64,000 nt of DNA from positions 60,410 to 124,409 of the forward strand of contig JAEVLN010000061.1 of assembly GCA_018350325.1 (NCBI GenBank), written 5' to 3'. The stretch is from Globodera rostochiensis (Eukaryota; Nematoda; Chromadorea; Rhabditida; Heteroderidae). The first letter of the stretch is position 1. Every line of letters starts with the position of its first letter. The notes under the pieces are model-generated. The model saw only the letters and a list, made by a program, of their open reading frames with translations. It searched no databases and had not been told where the DNA came from. Positions 40,565 to 51,300 of the stretch are shown here, piece by piece. A program made the translations under genes and the position numbers.

Positions 40565-41262
40565 TGGAGTGGGGGTCGTTTTGGTCCCAGACGTTTCGGT
40601 CCCATTTTTTCGAAGCGGGCCACTAGCGTCCCGAGCCACTAGCGTCCCGGCCACTAGCGTCCCGGCCACTAGCGTCCCAACCAAAAAATATTTTTTATTT
40701 TATTTTTTAATAACAAATTAATACATTTTAAAATTTTTATTTTTTCTTTGTCTATGGGTACTTTTCCGTTATACGACCCCTCCCCAAATCTGCTGAAAAC
40801 ATCATATAGGTGTTTTCAAGGGCGCTGATCACGAATTGACAATATTTTTAAGATCTGACAACATCTAAGATTTTGAGAATCAATGATTTTTATTTTTTTA
40901 ATTAAGGAAAAAACAACTAAGTAACTCCTAAGCCGGATCGGTTAGGCCTAAGCCTAACGAACTTTTGACCAAAAAAGGTCCGCGAACTGGTTCAAAAACC
41001 GGTTTAAAGGTCCACCCTAAAATTTTTGCTTATTCCATCTTCAGCAACTAAGAAAACCTATAAAACCGGTTGGTAAAAAAATAATAAAAAATCATTGATT
41101 TTCAAAATCTTAGATTTGAACTGTAATTTAGTTATTAAAAAATAAAATAAAAAATATTTTTTGGTTGGGACGCTAGTGGCTGGGACGCTAGTGGCCTGGG
41201 ACGCTAGTGGACGGGACGCTAGTGGCGGGACGCTAGTGGCGGGACGCTAATGACCCCTACTC
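40565..41262. mobile_element. foldback element bounded by CACTAGCGTCCC arrays
   Basis: On the left a pair of CGTTTTGGTCCC / CGTTTCGGTCCC words (40577, 40592) precedes CACTAGCGTCCC at 40621, 40637, 40652 and 40667. On the right six copies of the complement GGGACGCTAGTGG fill 41167-41250. Inside, AAAATATTTTTTATTTTATT (40684) is complemented at 41146, and AATCAATGATTTTTATTTTT (40880) is complemented near 41085. The arrays thus sit at the outer ends of a hairpin of about 700 bp. No coding capacity. Confidence 0.88.
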
Positions 41263-41529
41263 CCATTTTTTGCATATTCAACCGAACAATTTTTATTCAG
41301 AACATTTTTCCGATGAATTAAAACATAACAAAATTAATAATAATAATCGAAGAAATTCCAAAATTTTTGACGGGTAGAATCCGATTCTTCAAATTCAAGC
41401 CCAGGCCCAAATTCTAACAGGTCGATCCTCCCGATTTCATACTTCGAGCTTTTTCTTTCGTTTCGATGTCGAAAACCGAAACAAAAAAATTCGACTAAGA
41501 AATTTTTCTTTCAACCCTGATACCTATGC

Positions 41530-42055
41530 ATTTCCTTGGGGCCGAAACGTCCTGTTCCCTCTGCTTGCCACCGGTCAAAAGGCCAACCAGGCCAAAAACG
41601 GTCATATGTACTCCAAAATGCCAAAATATTGAGTTTCGGTCCCGACGATTCGGCCCCGGGGTGTTTTTTTCACTTTAACATCTTCCCATGTTTTTAAATA
41701 ATTGATTTAGGGCATTCTTTTTACTTCAAATACTGGTTTCACTATTTTTAAGTATTTTCAATGTCAAATTCAATCGAAACCAAAAACTGTAAGTGAAATT
41801 GACACATGAAGCAAGTACACCTCCTATACTTTTGCCAAAATGAGTGCTGACGGAACCACATGCGACTCTACACACTTGCCCAGTAAACGCAGAGCCTAAG
41901 CTCAGCCTAGGGTGAGCATTAGGCCTAAACCTAAGCTTAGGCCTAATGCTCACCCTAGGCTTAGCATAGGGTAACATCTCTGGGGCCGAAACGGCGGGGC
42001 CCGAATCGTCGGGGCCGAAACGTCCCCGACCCGTATCATCGGGCCCAGACAGACT
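41530..42055. repeat. GGGGCCGAAACG words and a CCTAAGCTTAGG palindrome
   Basis: GGGGCCGAAACG occurs at 41538, 41982 and 42011, with variants GGGGCCCGAATCG at 41996 and inverted ATCGGGCCC at 42038; spacing in the cluster is 14-15 bp. A palindrome (AGCCTAGGGTGAGCATTAGG against CCTAATGCTCACCCTAGGCT) fills about 41902-41962. It contains CCTAA/TTAGG units like nematode telomere repeats. No gene. Confidence 0.75.
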
Positions 42056-42623
42056 CAAAATCGAACGAAATATATATCAATCGACTCCTCTCGGTCTGCA
42101 ATGTAAGAATCCGAAAAAAATTTTGTTGGGCAACTTCGAAAACAAGAATTTTTGATTAAAAATACCGATTTGCCTAATTTTTTGCAGAGAGCTCAGTAAC
42201 AAAATGGCCGATATTTTCTATCGGATGAAATTTTGATTCTATCGGCCAAATTTTTTTTTCAGCATTTTGAAGGTTAAAAAATTTATTTAGCCTAAAATGC
42301 GTGACCAACATAATTTTCGAATTTAGCGTTTGTTTTCTTTACTTTTCTTCACTTTTTTTTCGTGTCGAAACTCTTGGCTAAATGGTTATGCGGTAATAAA
42401 ATGCAAAAATGAAACGCTGTGTGCCTCTGATTATCTCACTGAATTTCTGATGCCCATTTATATTTCTCAAATTATTTTTTTTAGTAAAAAACACTTTCGT
42501 ACATGCCAAAATTTGCGGTTTTAAATTGTGTGCCATGAATGTAGCTCTGATTAGTGCGACATAACTTAGTTCAAAATCTGACTGAAAATAGACAAATTAC
42601 AAACATACATATTCTTGGACGAG

Positions 42624-42995
42624 TATCAACTCGTTCCCCTTTGCCCAACTTTTTTGAACTTTTTGCATTATAACTTTTTTTCTAGCGAACCAAATAATTT
42701 ATTTTTGGTATCATTCGAAAGCAAAACACTCAGTAGAAGCTATTAACAAGCAAAAGCTAACCGATTGGCCAAATGACAAAAAAGTTATGGCCCGAAAATC
42801 AGAAAGTTTGAGTTTTGTGACCAGAATGGCCATAACTTTTTTGCCATTTGGCCAATCGGTTAGCTTTTGCTTGTTAATAGCTTCTACTGAGTGTTTGCTT
42901 TCGAATGATACCAAAAATAAATTATTTGGTTCGCTAGAAAAAAAGTTATAATGCAAAAAGTCCAAAAAAGTTGGGCAAAGGGGAACGAATTGATA
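42624..42995. mobile_element. near-perfect hairpin with TCGTTCCCC ends
   Basis: Arms of about 170 bp (42624-42793 and 42827-42995) are almost exact complements around a loop of about 35 bp. The left arm starts ATCAACTCGTTCCCCTTTGC and the right arm ends with its complement. The arm contains the dispersed TTTCGAAAGC/ATGATACC block. Length and near-identity suggest a recent insertion or ongoing correction between arms. Confidence 0.9.
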
Positions 42996-43144
42996 TTTTA
43001 CCCATATTCTTTCATTAGATATTGATAAGGAAAATTTATTTTATAGACCATTTCAAGAACTTTGCGCCAGCTTACTCACTCAAGAACATATATTGGAATT
43101 GGAATAATATTGATAAAAAATTTAATATTGGCTTACATATTGTA

Positions 43145-43275
43145 CTGTCGAAAAATCCGCTGTCGAATCGTCCGCCGCTGTCGAATTGTCCAGCACTGTC
43201 GAAAAGTCCGCTTACTGCCGAAAAGTCCACTCGCGAAAAGTCCTCTGTCGAATAGTCCACTGTCGAAAAGTCCTA
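43145..43275 (+). repeat. CTGTCGAAAAGTCC tandem array
   Basis: About eight imperfect copies of CTGTCGAA(A/T)(A/C/T)GTCC(G/A) with a mean spacing near 15-16 bp, followed at once by GTGGTTTCCGCCAAAAAATT. The latter is the arm sequence of the foldback element at 20600-21263. The word differs from that element while the arm is shared. Confidence 0.85.
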
Positions 43276-43435
43276 GCGCCGTGGTTTCCGCCAAAAAATT
43301 CTTTCAGATTCGTGCGTTAGGCTTAGCGCCATTTGTGAAATTTGGTGAGGTACACGTATTCTTCAATTTTACCTATGCACGTGCATATTTTTTTTTACTG
43401 AACTGGTAACAGCCTCGAAAAACGTGTTTTCAGCT

Positions 43436-43962
43436 TGGGTAAAAATGGAGTTTACGTAAGTCGCTCGAAATTCGACAAATCATATACCAATCGACTCCAT
43501 TCTCTAAGCCGAACGCACGAATCTGCAAAATCTTCCTCCGCCCTCCGTCTCGCCCCACTACTTGCTCCGTCATCGCATGCTCGCCCGTTGGCGGTGCGTT
43601 ACACGGCCTTTCATTATTATATCCGGCTTTTATTAGCCAAGTCCTTTTTTCTTTAATTTTCAAAATTTTAAACCGGTTCAAAAACCGTTTTAAATTCTCA
43701 ATTTTTAGTTTTTATTGACGAATTCGTATTCAATGCATCAAATAACATATTTCAGACCATTTTCAGAAAAAAAAAAAATTTAATGCTGACCAAAAGGGTT
43801 CCCCCTATGGTTTTTGGCCAACTTTAAGGGGCCATAATTTTCTTCATAGTTGAGTCCGCGCAAAAATTTTTGCAGATTTGTGCGTTAGGCTTAGAGTGGA
43901 GTCGATTGGTATATGTTTTGTTGAATTTCGAGCGACTTACGTAAACTCCATTTTAGCCTTTA
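43436..43962. mobile_element. foldback MITE with ATGGAGTTTACGTAAGTCGC ends
   Basis: The left end ATGGAGTTTACGTAAGTCGC, continuing CGAAATTCGAC, is complemented at 43907-43960. The interior holds the block CCTTTCATTATTATATCCGG (43608), shared with 54345, and AACCGGTTCAAAAACCG (43672). About 525 bp, non-coding. Confidence 0.85.
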
Positions 43963-44454
43963 TTTCTCTTATTACTTCAATTAGGAAAAATTGTCCATTT
44001 TTTGCTATTTGAAAATTTTGAAGCACAGTTTTCTTCTGTTTACAGTTGTCTGCGGAGAAAGGGATTTCATTTTTACCGTTGGTACTGAAGTGGCCATTTT
44101 ACACTGGGGCTCAGTCGCCGGTATCTAAATGGCGTCTGATCGTGTCCCGACACACACATCTAGATCGGTTTGTCTCGCCGAGAGCTGTCCAATGATACCG
44201 CATTTGTGCAGATTGGTGCACGGGAAGACAGAAGTTAGGACCAATTTTGGCCATGTTTAAGTGGTTCAAAAACCGGTTGAAACATTTTCCCTAAACATGG
44301 GTTTTTAGCCCGTGTAGGTCGGCAAACCCTTGCCTGTGTCAGTTGAAAATTCCGATCTCTAGTTTTCACGCAAAAATTACTGGATTTAGTCAGTTTTAGC
44401 ACATTTTTTAATCCCTATTTTGCCACTTTTTGGGCTTTTAGTCCCTATTTTGGG

Positions 44455-45130
44455 GGTCTTTAGTAGAGACCGGACTTGAGCTTCGAGCGAGACGAGATTC
44501 TCGAAAACTCAGTTTTATTCGAGACGAGATGTCGAGACGAGATTTTTCGAGAATCTCGGATCTCGAAAAATCTCGACCCGGAACAGTCGAGATTCGAGAT
44601 TTTGATGAAAATATAATTTCTTTTTTCAAAATTCTCAGAAACTCCACCAAATTTTGTACGGGTAAGAAGGGAGCACTAGAAGCATGTCTGCAAAATTTGG
44701 TCACGAAATATAAGTGTTAGCCTGTGTTCCAAGGTTTTGAAAATAAAAGAAAAATTCAATGGTGAGGGTTAGTGTCTGACCATATGCTGTCTGCCGCGCT
44801 GGGCTTGACCTATTAGTGGGGGTATGAAAAAGCCGGTGAGAAAATTTTAGAATTTTTTAAACCTTTTTTAAGAAATTTTTCAAAAAATAGTTTCTGAGAA
44901 TTTTTATTCATGTCCGGCGGTGCCGACAGGCGCCGCCGGGGAATTTTATAAAAATTGGCAATTAAGAAAAGCATTGTTTTCATGAAAAATTTTTGGAGTC
45001 GAGATCGAGAATCTCGAGCTTCTTTCGAGCGAGACGAGATTCTCGAAAAAATCTCGGATCTCGAAAAATCTCGAAAATTCATTTTTATTTGAGACGAGAT
45101 TTCTCGAGATGAGATCTCGTTTCGACCGGT
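44455..45130. repeat. TCTCGA/GACGAGAT microrepeat clusters
   Basis: Two clusters, 44455-44600 and 44998-45125, are built almost wholly from GAGACGAGAT, TTCTCGAAAA and ATCTCGGATCTCG. Each cluster is itself rich in short palindromes. They flank about 400 bp that includes a TGTCCGGCGGTGCCGACAGG patch (44910), similar to 37449 and 50478. No gene. Confidence 0.75.
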
Positions 45131-45907
45131 TCCCCGTAAAAAAAGAAAAATCAGAAGAAAATCAGGAAACCCCCTAAAAATCAGGAAAACCTGATAAAAA
45201 AGGTACTATGGTCACCCTGACTGGTGACTAATCTGAAGTAGGAAAAGGCGACGAAAATGAAACTCATCAACAAACAACAGCGACCGCGTCGACAACAACG
45301 TTCTTACTTTGCCCTTTTATTTTTACATTACTTTCATCCCTTCTTTTCCTCTCTTTCACATTTTTATGTTCTTTCTTTCCTTCATTTTCTTTTCCGTCAA
45401 CCAATAATTGTTCGTTCAGAGAACTCACATGAAAATGAATAAACAGCCCGCCTTCTTTTGTCCACCCGGCGGGGGAAGGCATTCTTTTCTATTTTTGATC
45501 TGATCTTCCCGTTCATTTAATGGCTGGGTTTTTCGAAACATTTGTACGTCATCCTCTGCATTCCTTCATGTGATTTATGCTAGTCCTCCGAAATCCGCTC
45601 ATTCCATTTTTCGTTCGCTTTCCACCCACTCCCTTTAGAAATCGATTGAAATAGGCAAATAATAAAAGGGCGGCCTAAATTTCGTTAAAATGTGAATGAG
45701 TGATTGGACGAAGGGTAAAAGAAATATCGCTTTGACAACGAATAGCAAAATTACCCTCCATTCACTCCAATAGCTTCGCTTTGCTCTCCCATTTATCCCA
45801 AAGGACCGCCGATTTATTTAGAATAAATACTTCAATTTGATATATTCAAACGACAACAGTAACAATTTCTGGTCACCCATTCGTCGTTTCACCTTTTTCT
45901 CAAATCA
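45131..45907. other. 5' flank of the next gene, nothing else seen
   Basis: Moderately AT-rich, with few repeats. A minus-strand frame at 45267-45482 is Lys/Glu-rich but has no support. The stretch probably holds the promoter of the Ser/Pro-rich gene that follows. Confidence 0.4.
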
Positions 45908-46764
45908 AATGGGAGTGTTCGCTCAGTTGTGGAAAAGCCGGGACGAACATAATTGTGAAGAAAATGGCGGCATCGATTTGCCCTCACCATCCTTCTGCGA
46001 GTCCAGCCTCGGGGTATGCTTTTTGTTTTTTGCGTAACCTTTCAGAAAGCAAATACATCTTTGGTCTGTTCTTCTGACACATGCTGGTTTGAATGCATAA
46101 GTTCATGATCGGCGAAATAAGCCTAAAAAGTAGTTTAGAAACATCATCATCTTTCTTTCAGACCTCAGCTTCGCTATTTTCATATCGTTACGTCAGCCGT
46201 CCCCTCTTTCATACCCAACTGTCGGAGCCCAACTGGCCCTCTTCCTTCCCCTCACCCCTCACGCCAAACAACGTCTACAATTCGTCCGCTTCCTCATCCG
46301 GGGTACATTCTTCTACTGACCACCAAACGATCTACTCGGGCACGTTTGCCCCAGAACACTTCCGACAGGAGCCTTTCTCTCTCTTCTTTGACGTGACCTC
46401 TCCGAGCAATCCGGTGGGGTCGAGCAGTCCCTTTGGTCGGACTGCGGGGTCGGCAGATCCTTTATCCCTATAAAAATGTTTCGTTTGCAATTTTTGTTTG
46501 AAGAAAAAAAGGAAGTTTTAAGAGTTAATGGCCGTTCAACAAAGGAACCTTTGCCAATTCCGATTAGGTCCCTCCCTGATTGCCCTGTCAAGTCTGCAAC
46601 AGCCAATTCAGTTTTGCTGTGACGGCATCCTGCCCATGTTTTCGTCCGACTACGTTTTCTCGTCGGTCAATTCTTCTCCCCTCAACCCTTTCCAACCGTT
46701 CATTCTCTCTCCGGAGGCATGCGCACTTCTGACCAATTTATTTCAGCGTAAGAACGGTCAGTAA
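45908..46764 (+). CDS. Ser/Pro-rich protein of unknown function
   Basis: Proposed start at 45908: MGVFAQLWKSRDEHNCEENG. Exon 1 ends at 46013. A 32-bp intron with TTTCAG leads to KANTSLVCSSDTCWFEC (from 46046). After another TTTCAG (46161) a long Ser/Pro-rich frame follows (LSEPNWPSSFPSPLTPNNVY, SSASSSGVHSSTDHQTIYSG). A donor in TTTG|GTCGG (about 46436) joins in phase to the last exon at 46568 (PSLIALSSLQQPIQFCCDG). The end is LTNLFQRKNGQ, with the stop at 46762-46764. An AATAAA lies at about 46825. The protein is probably disordered. I recognise no domain; a transcription-factor tail or secreted protein are both possible. Confidence 0.5.
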
Positions 46765-48301
46765 TTGTGGTGATGGTAAAATCTTTTTTCAATTCCGTTT
46801 TTTGGGTAAATGTCTCCCAATATAAATAAAATAGAAAAGGTTTATGTTTACAAAAGTCCTCTTTCTTGTGACCATTCTCTCACTGTTTACACCATAAATC
46901 TCCGCGCCAATTATCAACCTCACATTTTTCCCGTTCGTTCATTCCTTTCTCTTTTCAATAAAGTGTTTTACCGGTCCCATTTTTAAGGGAAAATTGTTAA
47001 ATTTTAGATCAATTTTCTACCAAAAATGCAAATTTGGCTTTTTAGAGACTGAAACTAATTTTAAAATAGTGGACTGGCCAATTATGTGCCAAAACATTAA
47101 AAAAGGTGGACGACCAGCGCGTATCTAGAAAAAATTTGCGGGGGGGGGCAGAAGCCGATCGTATAGTTTTTTTTTTCTCAAAAAACATTTCAGGGGGGGC
47201 ATGCCCCCCTGCCCCTCCCCTGCATACGCGCCTGTGGATGACTGTGCTGAAGCGATCCATATGTGATTTAAGCTTTACTGCTTAAACGTTCTTCAAACAT
47301 TTGCGGCATGCCTCCCCTCGACAAATGTTGCCGAGTCTTTCTCCCATCCCGCTGCTTTCTTTCGTCAGTCGATAAAAAGCCTAAAATAGCATCACTTTTC
47401 AGCCCTCGCCCCCTTCTCCAGTTCCCCCCCCCCACTCGTCATCTGTTTGGTTCGCCCCATCCAATGCTTCAAACAATTGTGCATTTCTTCCTCCTCCTCT
47501 CTCCCAGGTCATCCCTCGAGAATCTTACAGCAACTACCTCAATTCCATTCCTCTGTCCTCCTATTCACCAATTTGCCCTCCATTAATCATTTTGCCGGAA
47601 GACAAGGAAAAGTGGAAGACCAAATTAAACTTGAAGGGAAGGGAACACAACAAAGCAAATTTGCAGAATTATGTTATATACAAATCAGTTCATCACCACA
47701 GCCCGGGTTTTGATAATCGAGATCGGAATGAGATGTCAGGAAGTTTCGGGATTAGGGTTCTCCCGTGGTCGTGACTCACGGAAAATCCTCTGGTCTCGGT
47801 CACACCGGGCTCTTATCGCATCTCGCCGCATTTGCTCATCCCCTTTCGTCGGTCGGCGGCCTCCCATTCACTTTCCCTCCCCTCTATTATGAAGATAATC
47901 CCTTTCCACTCCACTTTCATCCGACCCGACCTTTCCTCTGTCCCATTCATCCATCTTTAATCCGCAATTAGCTCCGTCCGCTGTTCGCGCCCTCCCACAC
48001 AAAACGTCCCGGGGATTCTCTCCAACTTCTTCTGTCAATTGAATAACATTCACATATATTTCGTTCGGAAATGTTAGAATTGCACCCTCCCATTGCTTAG
48101 AAAGCAAAAGAAAAAACCGGCCGATTTACTGAAACAAAACATTTTGGCGCGGGATTTTTGGTATTTGGAACGGAACCGCCTTGGACCAGCGAAAAGTTGG
48201 AACCGAAACCACGAGAAATAGGAGCCGTAACAGACTGATCCTTAATAATTACAATTTAAAAGTTTTTTATCAACACACAGAAAAACTAATTGTTTCTTTA
48301 G
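46765..48301. other. spacer with a short MITE
   Basis: Pyrimidine-rich on the plus strand. It contains one clear short element (47114-47236) and no supported gene. Overlapping plus-strand frames at 47308-47970 are Pro/Ser-rich translations of the CT-rich sequence. Upstream exons of PAS kinase may lie here, but I cannot identify them. Confidence 0.4.
47114..47236. mobile_element. MITE with GCGCGTATC / ATACGCGCCTG ends
   Basis: About 123 bp, from CCAGCGCGTATCTAG to CTGCATACGCGCCTGTGG. Inner complements are GGGGGGGCA(GAAG) and (CA)TGCCCCCCTGCCCC. It is the same family as the 28828-29014 element and is non-coding. Confidence 0.78.
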
Positions 48302-51300
48302 TTACGCCCGAATTGCGTCACCAACTGATCGCTGAGATGCTTTCCTTACAAAATGTCAGATTTGGTAAGCTATTATTGGTCTATTTGTCAATGAAAAATC
48401 ACTCCTTGGGTGATTCCTCGGCATACCCCCCCCCCTTGTATGATCATCGGCATCACTCTGGATTGATCAGATTAAAACATTCGTCCATGATTCCTCGGCA
48501 TACCCCCCCCCTTGTATGATCATCGGCATCACTCTGGATTGATCAGATTAAAACATTCGTCCATTACCCGCTGGGGGTGAAAGTCCATTTCTTTTCCCTC
48601 GCCAGACAAAAACCGTCGTTCCTCCCTTGCGCCCTCCCATCAGACGGACTTCTTCGCCGGTTCCTCTCCCAGCGCTGCACTCCCTCCCCATCTTTCCCCA
48701 CATTCTTCTGACTCCCTTTTCTTTTGCATCGCTCCTCCGACGATTGTTTCGCGCAAAAATAGTTTCGCTTTCGCGGCACAGCCTCTGGGAATTACTTCCG
48801 CGGTTTGCGGCGGAACTGCTGAGGGCGAAGCAGCGACAAAAGTTCAGAAGCAGAGACGACGAAGGGCTGTGATCACTGTGGACGCAGAAAGTACACAGGT
48901 GGGGGGAGACGGTTGGAGGGAAGAATCGCGTGAATCAGAGGAAGCTTTTCAGATTCTGATCGCAAGTGACAGTGTTTGCCGTTTGTTCGGTCTCCGGGAC
49001 CGTTCTCTGATCGGAAAATCGCTTGATGCTGTTTTCCCGGTGGCCCTTTCTTCGCACCAGACCGCGTCCGAAAGGGTCAAAGGTCCTCTGTTGCTGCAGA
49101 ATGTTTTATTCGTCGACGACGGACGAAACAAGAGACATCTGAGGCCCGTTTATGGACGACCTGTGGGTGGTTAATGGACGATTAAGACTGGACATAAGAG
49201 TCCTTTGGAACTCTTTGAAGGGGTCACTTCACTTAAGATGGATGTTTTGGACGCAGAGGGACGGCTGCAGACGCTTTCGGTGTGGTCTTATCCACTGGCA
49301 GGGCCTTCAACAAACGTAGAAATGCCGCGAAAGAATTCAGCGGTGAGTCGAATACGGCCAGGGTTCCGAGCTCGAAATTATTAAAAGCAGCAGTAGAAAC
49401 TAAAAAAAAGGCAGCAAATTCGACAATCTTCATTAAATCAATCAAAATTGAGTAAAGTTCAATGTTGAGTTAAGCATTCGCATTTTCAGCTTGATTTGGA
49501 GCTTCTAGAGTGCCTATTTTGTGGGTTTTGCGCCTATTTCGACATTTTGCCCTAAAATTGATTTCTTTTTCCCGGTGAAACCCTTTTTTCTGATTAAATT
49601 GCATTTTAGTGTTATGTATGCTCACGATTTGATTTGTTCGGCGATTTGATACATTTTTTTGAATTTTATCTAAAAATGATTTTTAGTTCCAATTTTGGGT
49701 TTTTTTGTAGCCAAATAAACATTGTGAAAATTTGCTACCGACAGATGAAAAAAGTCATCAGCATTTCCAAAAAACGAGCATTGGCTTAACAAAAAATCAA
49801 AAATCTTGCTAAAATCGGCAGATATCGAAATGAATAGGGCACATTGACTAACAAATCGGAATTGATCAGACCCTTCCTATGTTCAGGTTCTGATGCGAAG
49901 CCCATCAGGTTTCCTGACTTCAGATAATACGCCAACGGCAACCGCTCAATCATCCGAGCCAAGGTAAGTAAGCAATTCGTTTCCCTTTCTCTTCCTTTAT
50001 CCTTCATGTTTTCGTGCCAAAACCTTCCGCCTTTCCCTCCCCCATTCTCCAAGGGCAACCAACAAAAAGAGGCGCCGCAATGGCTGAGGTTGTTGAGAAT
50101 GGGTGGAATAGAACCAAGCCATCCCCATCTTCCACTTACTCTTTTATTCCTCGGAGGTGTAAAAGGAGGGATGACGCATAACTCACCCCCCCCCCCCCCC
50201 CCCCGCCCGATCATTTGCTTCTCCCGCCCCCTCATTCAATTGCTTCATTTGCCCCCCCCCCCCCATTACGTCAAATGCTATGACACATTATGAGCACATA
50301 CATAAGCAGCCAGCATGACGTCAAATGCCTTTGGCCCGGCCTTATCATTCGCATTCGATTCGTTAGCTTATTTCCATTTCTTCGCCTTCATCGGTTATTT
50401 ATATATATTGCCTTCTTTTTGCTACATATTATTCTTCGCCAACTCCATTAGAGCAGGGTACGGATCTCAAATAGGAGCCGCCGGTGCCGTTAGGCGCCTC
50501 CGGGAATTTTTAAAAATGTAAACTTTTTTGTTGGTTTTGCAACTAATTGCAATCTCTAAACTCAACCAAATTAAACAAACAATATGTCATCCGAAAGCTC
50601 TAATGAGAAGAATCCTTTGGGGAAAAACCCCAAGCAGTTCAATTCTTCGTTTTTTCCAATGATAAAAAATACCAAAATCGAGGTTTTGCATATAACTCAC
50701 GAATTATTTAATTGTTTACCTTTGGTTTAACAATAGCTTTTAAAAACTTAAAGTTTTTGAATGGCATTTTGTTTATTTGGTTTGGTTGTTTTAAAAAGTT
50801 ATTAAAATTGCTGGCACTGAACTGATGTACCAGTTCGGCGCGACCGGTTCGGCGCCGCCGTTTCGGCGCGGACTCGTTTCGGCGCGACTAGTTCGGCGCA
50901 CACACAAAAAATATTATTTCGGCGCCGACAAATCTTAATTGAATTAACGCGAAAAACTGTAGAATCTTCATTCTAAAAGTATTTGTTTTCTTTATAACTT
51001 TCTGTTTTGTTTGTCCATTTCTACATTTTTCTTCGCATTTTATGCCAACTTAGTTTTTTTTACCGTATCTTACAATTTAAGAATGAACGAAATTGAATCT
51101 ACGCGTAATACCTAAGCCTAAGCCTAACGAACCCCAAGCCAGGGTGGCTTAGGCCTAAGCCAAATCTCACAGAAACCTTTGTTATTTTAGCAACTATGCC
51201 AAATGTAAAATTGTAACTCAGAAAACCCCGTTTTTAGAGACAGTAAAGAATAGGCAAAATGTTAGCCCCGGGTGGGACTCGAACCCACGTCCTCCACCCA

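Noticed and set aside
42711..42965. 84-codon frame with symmetrical amino-acid sequence
   Set aside because: It spans the loop and both arms of a near-perfect hairpin.
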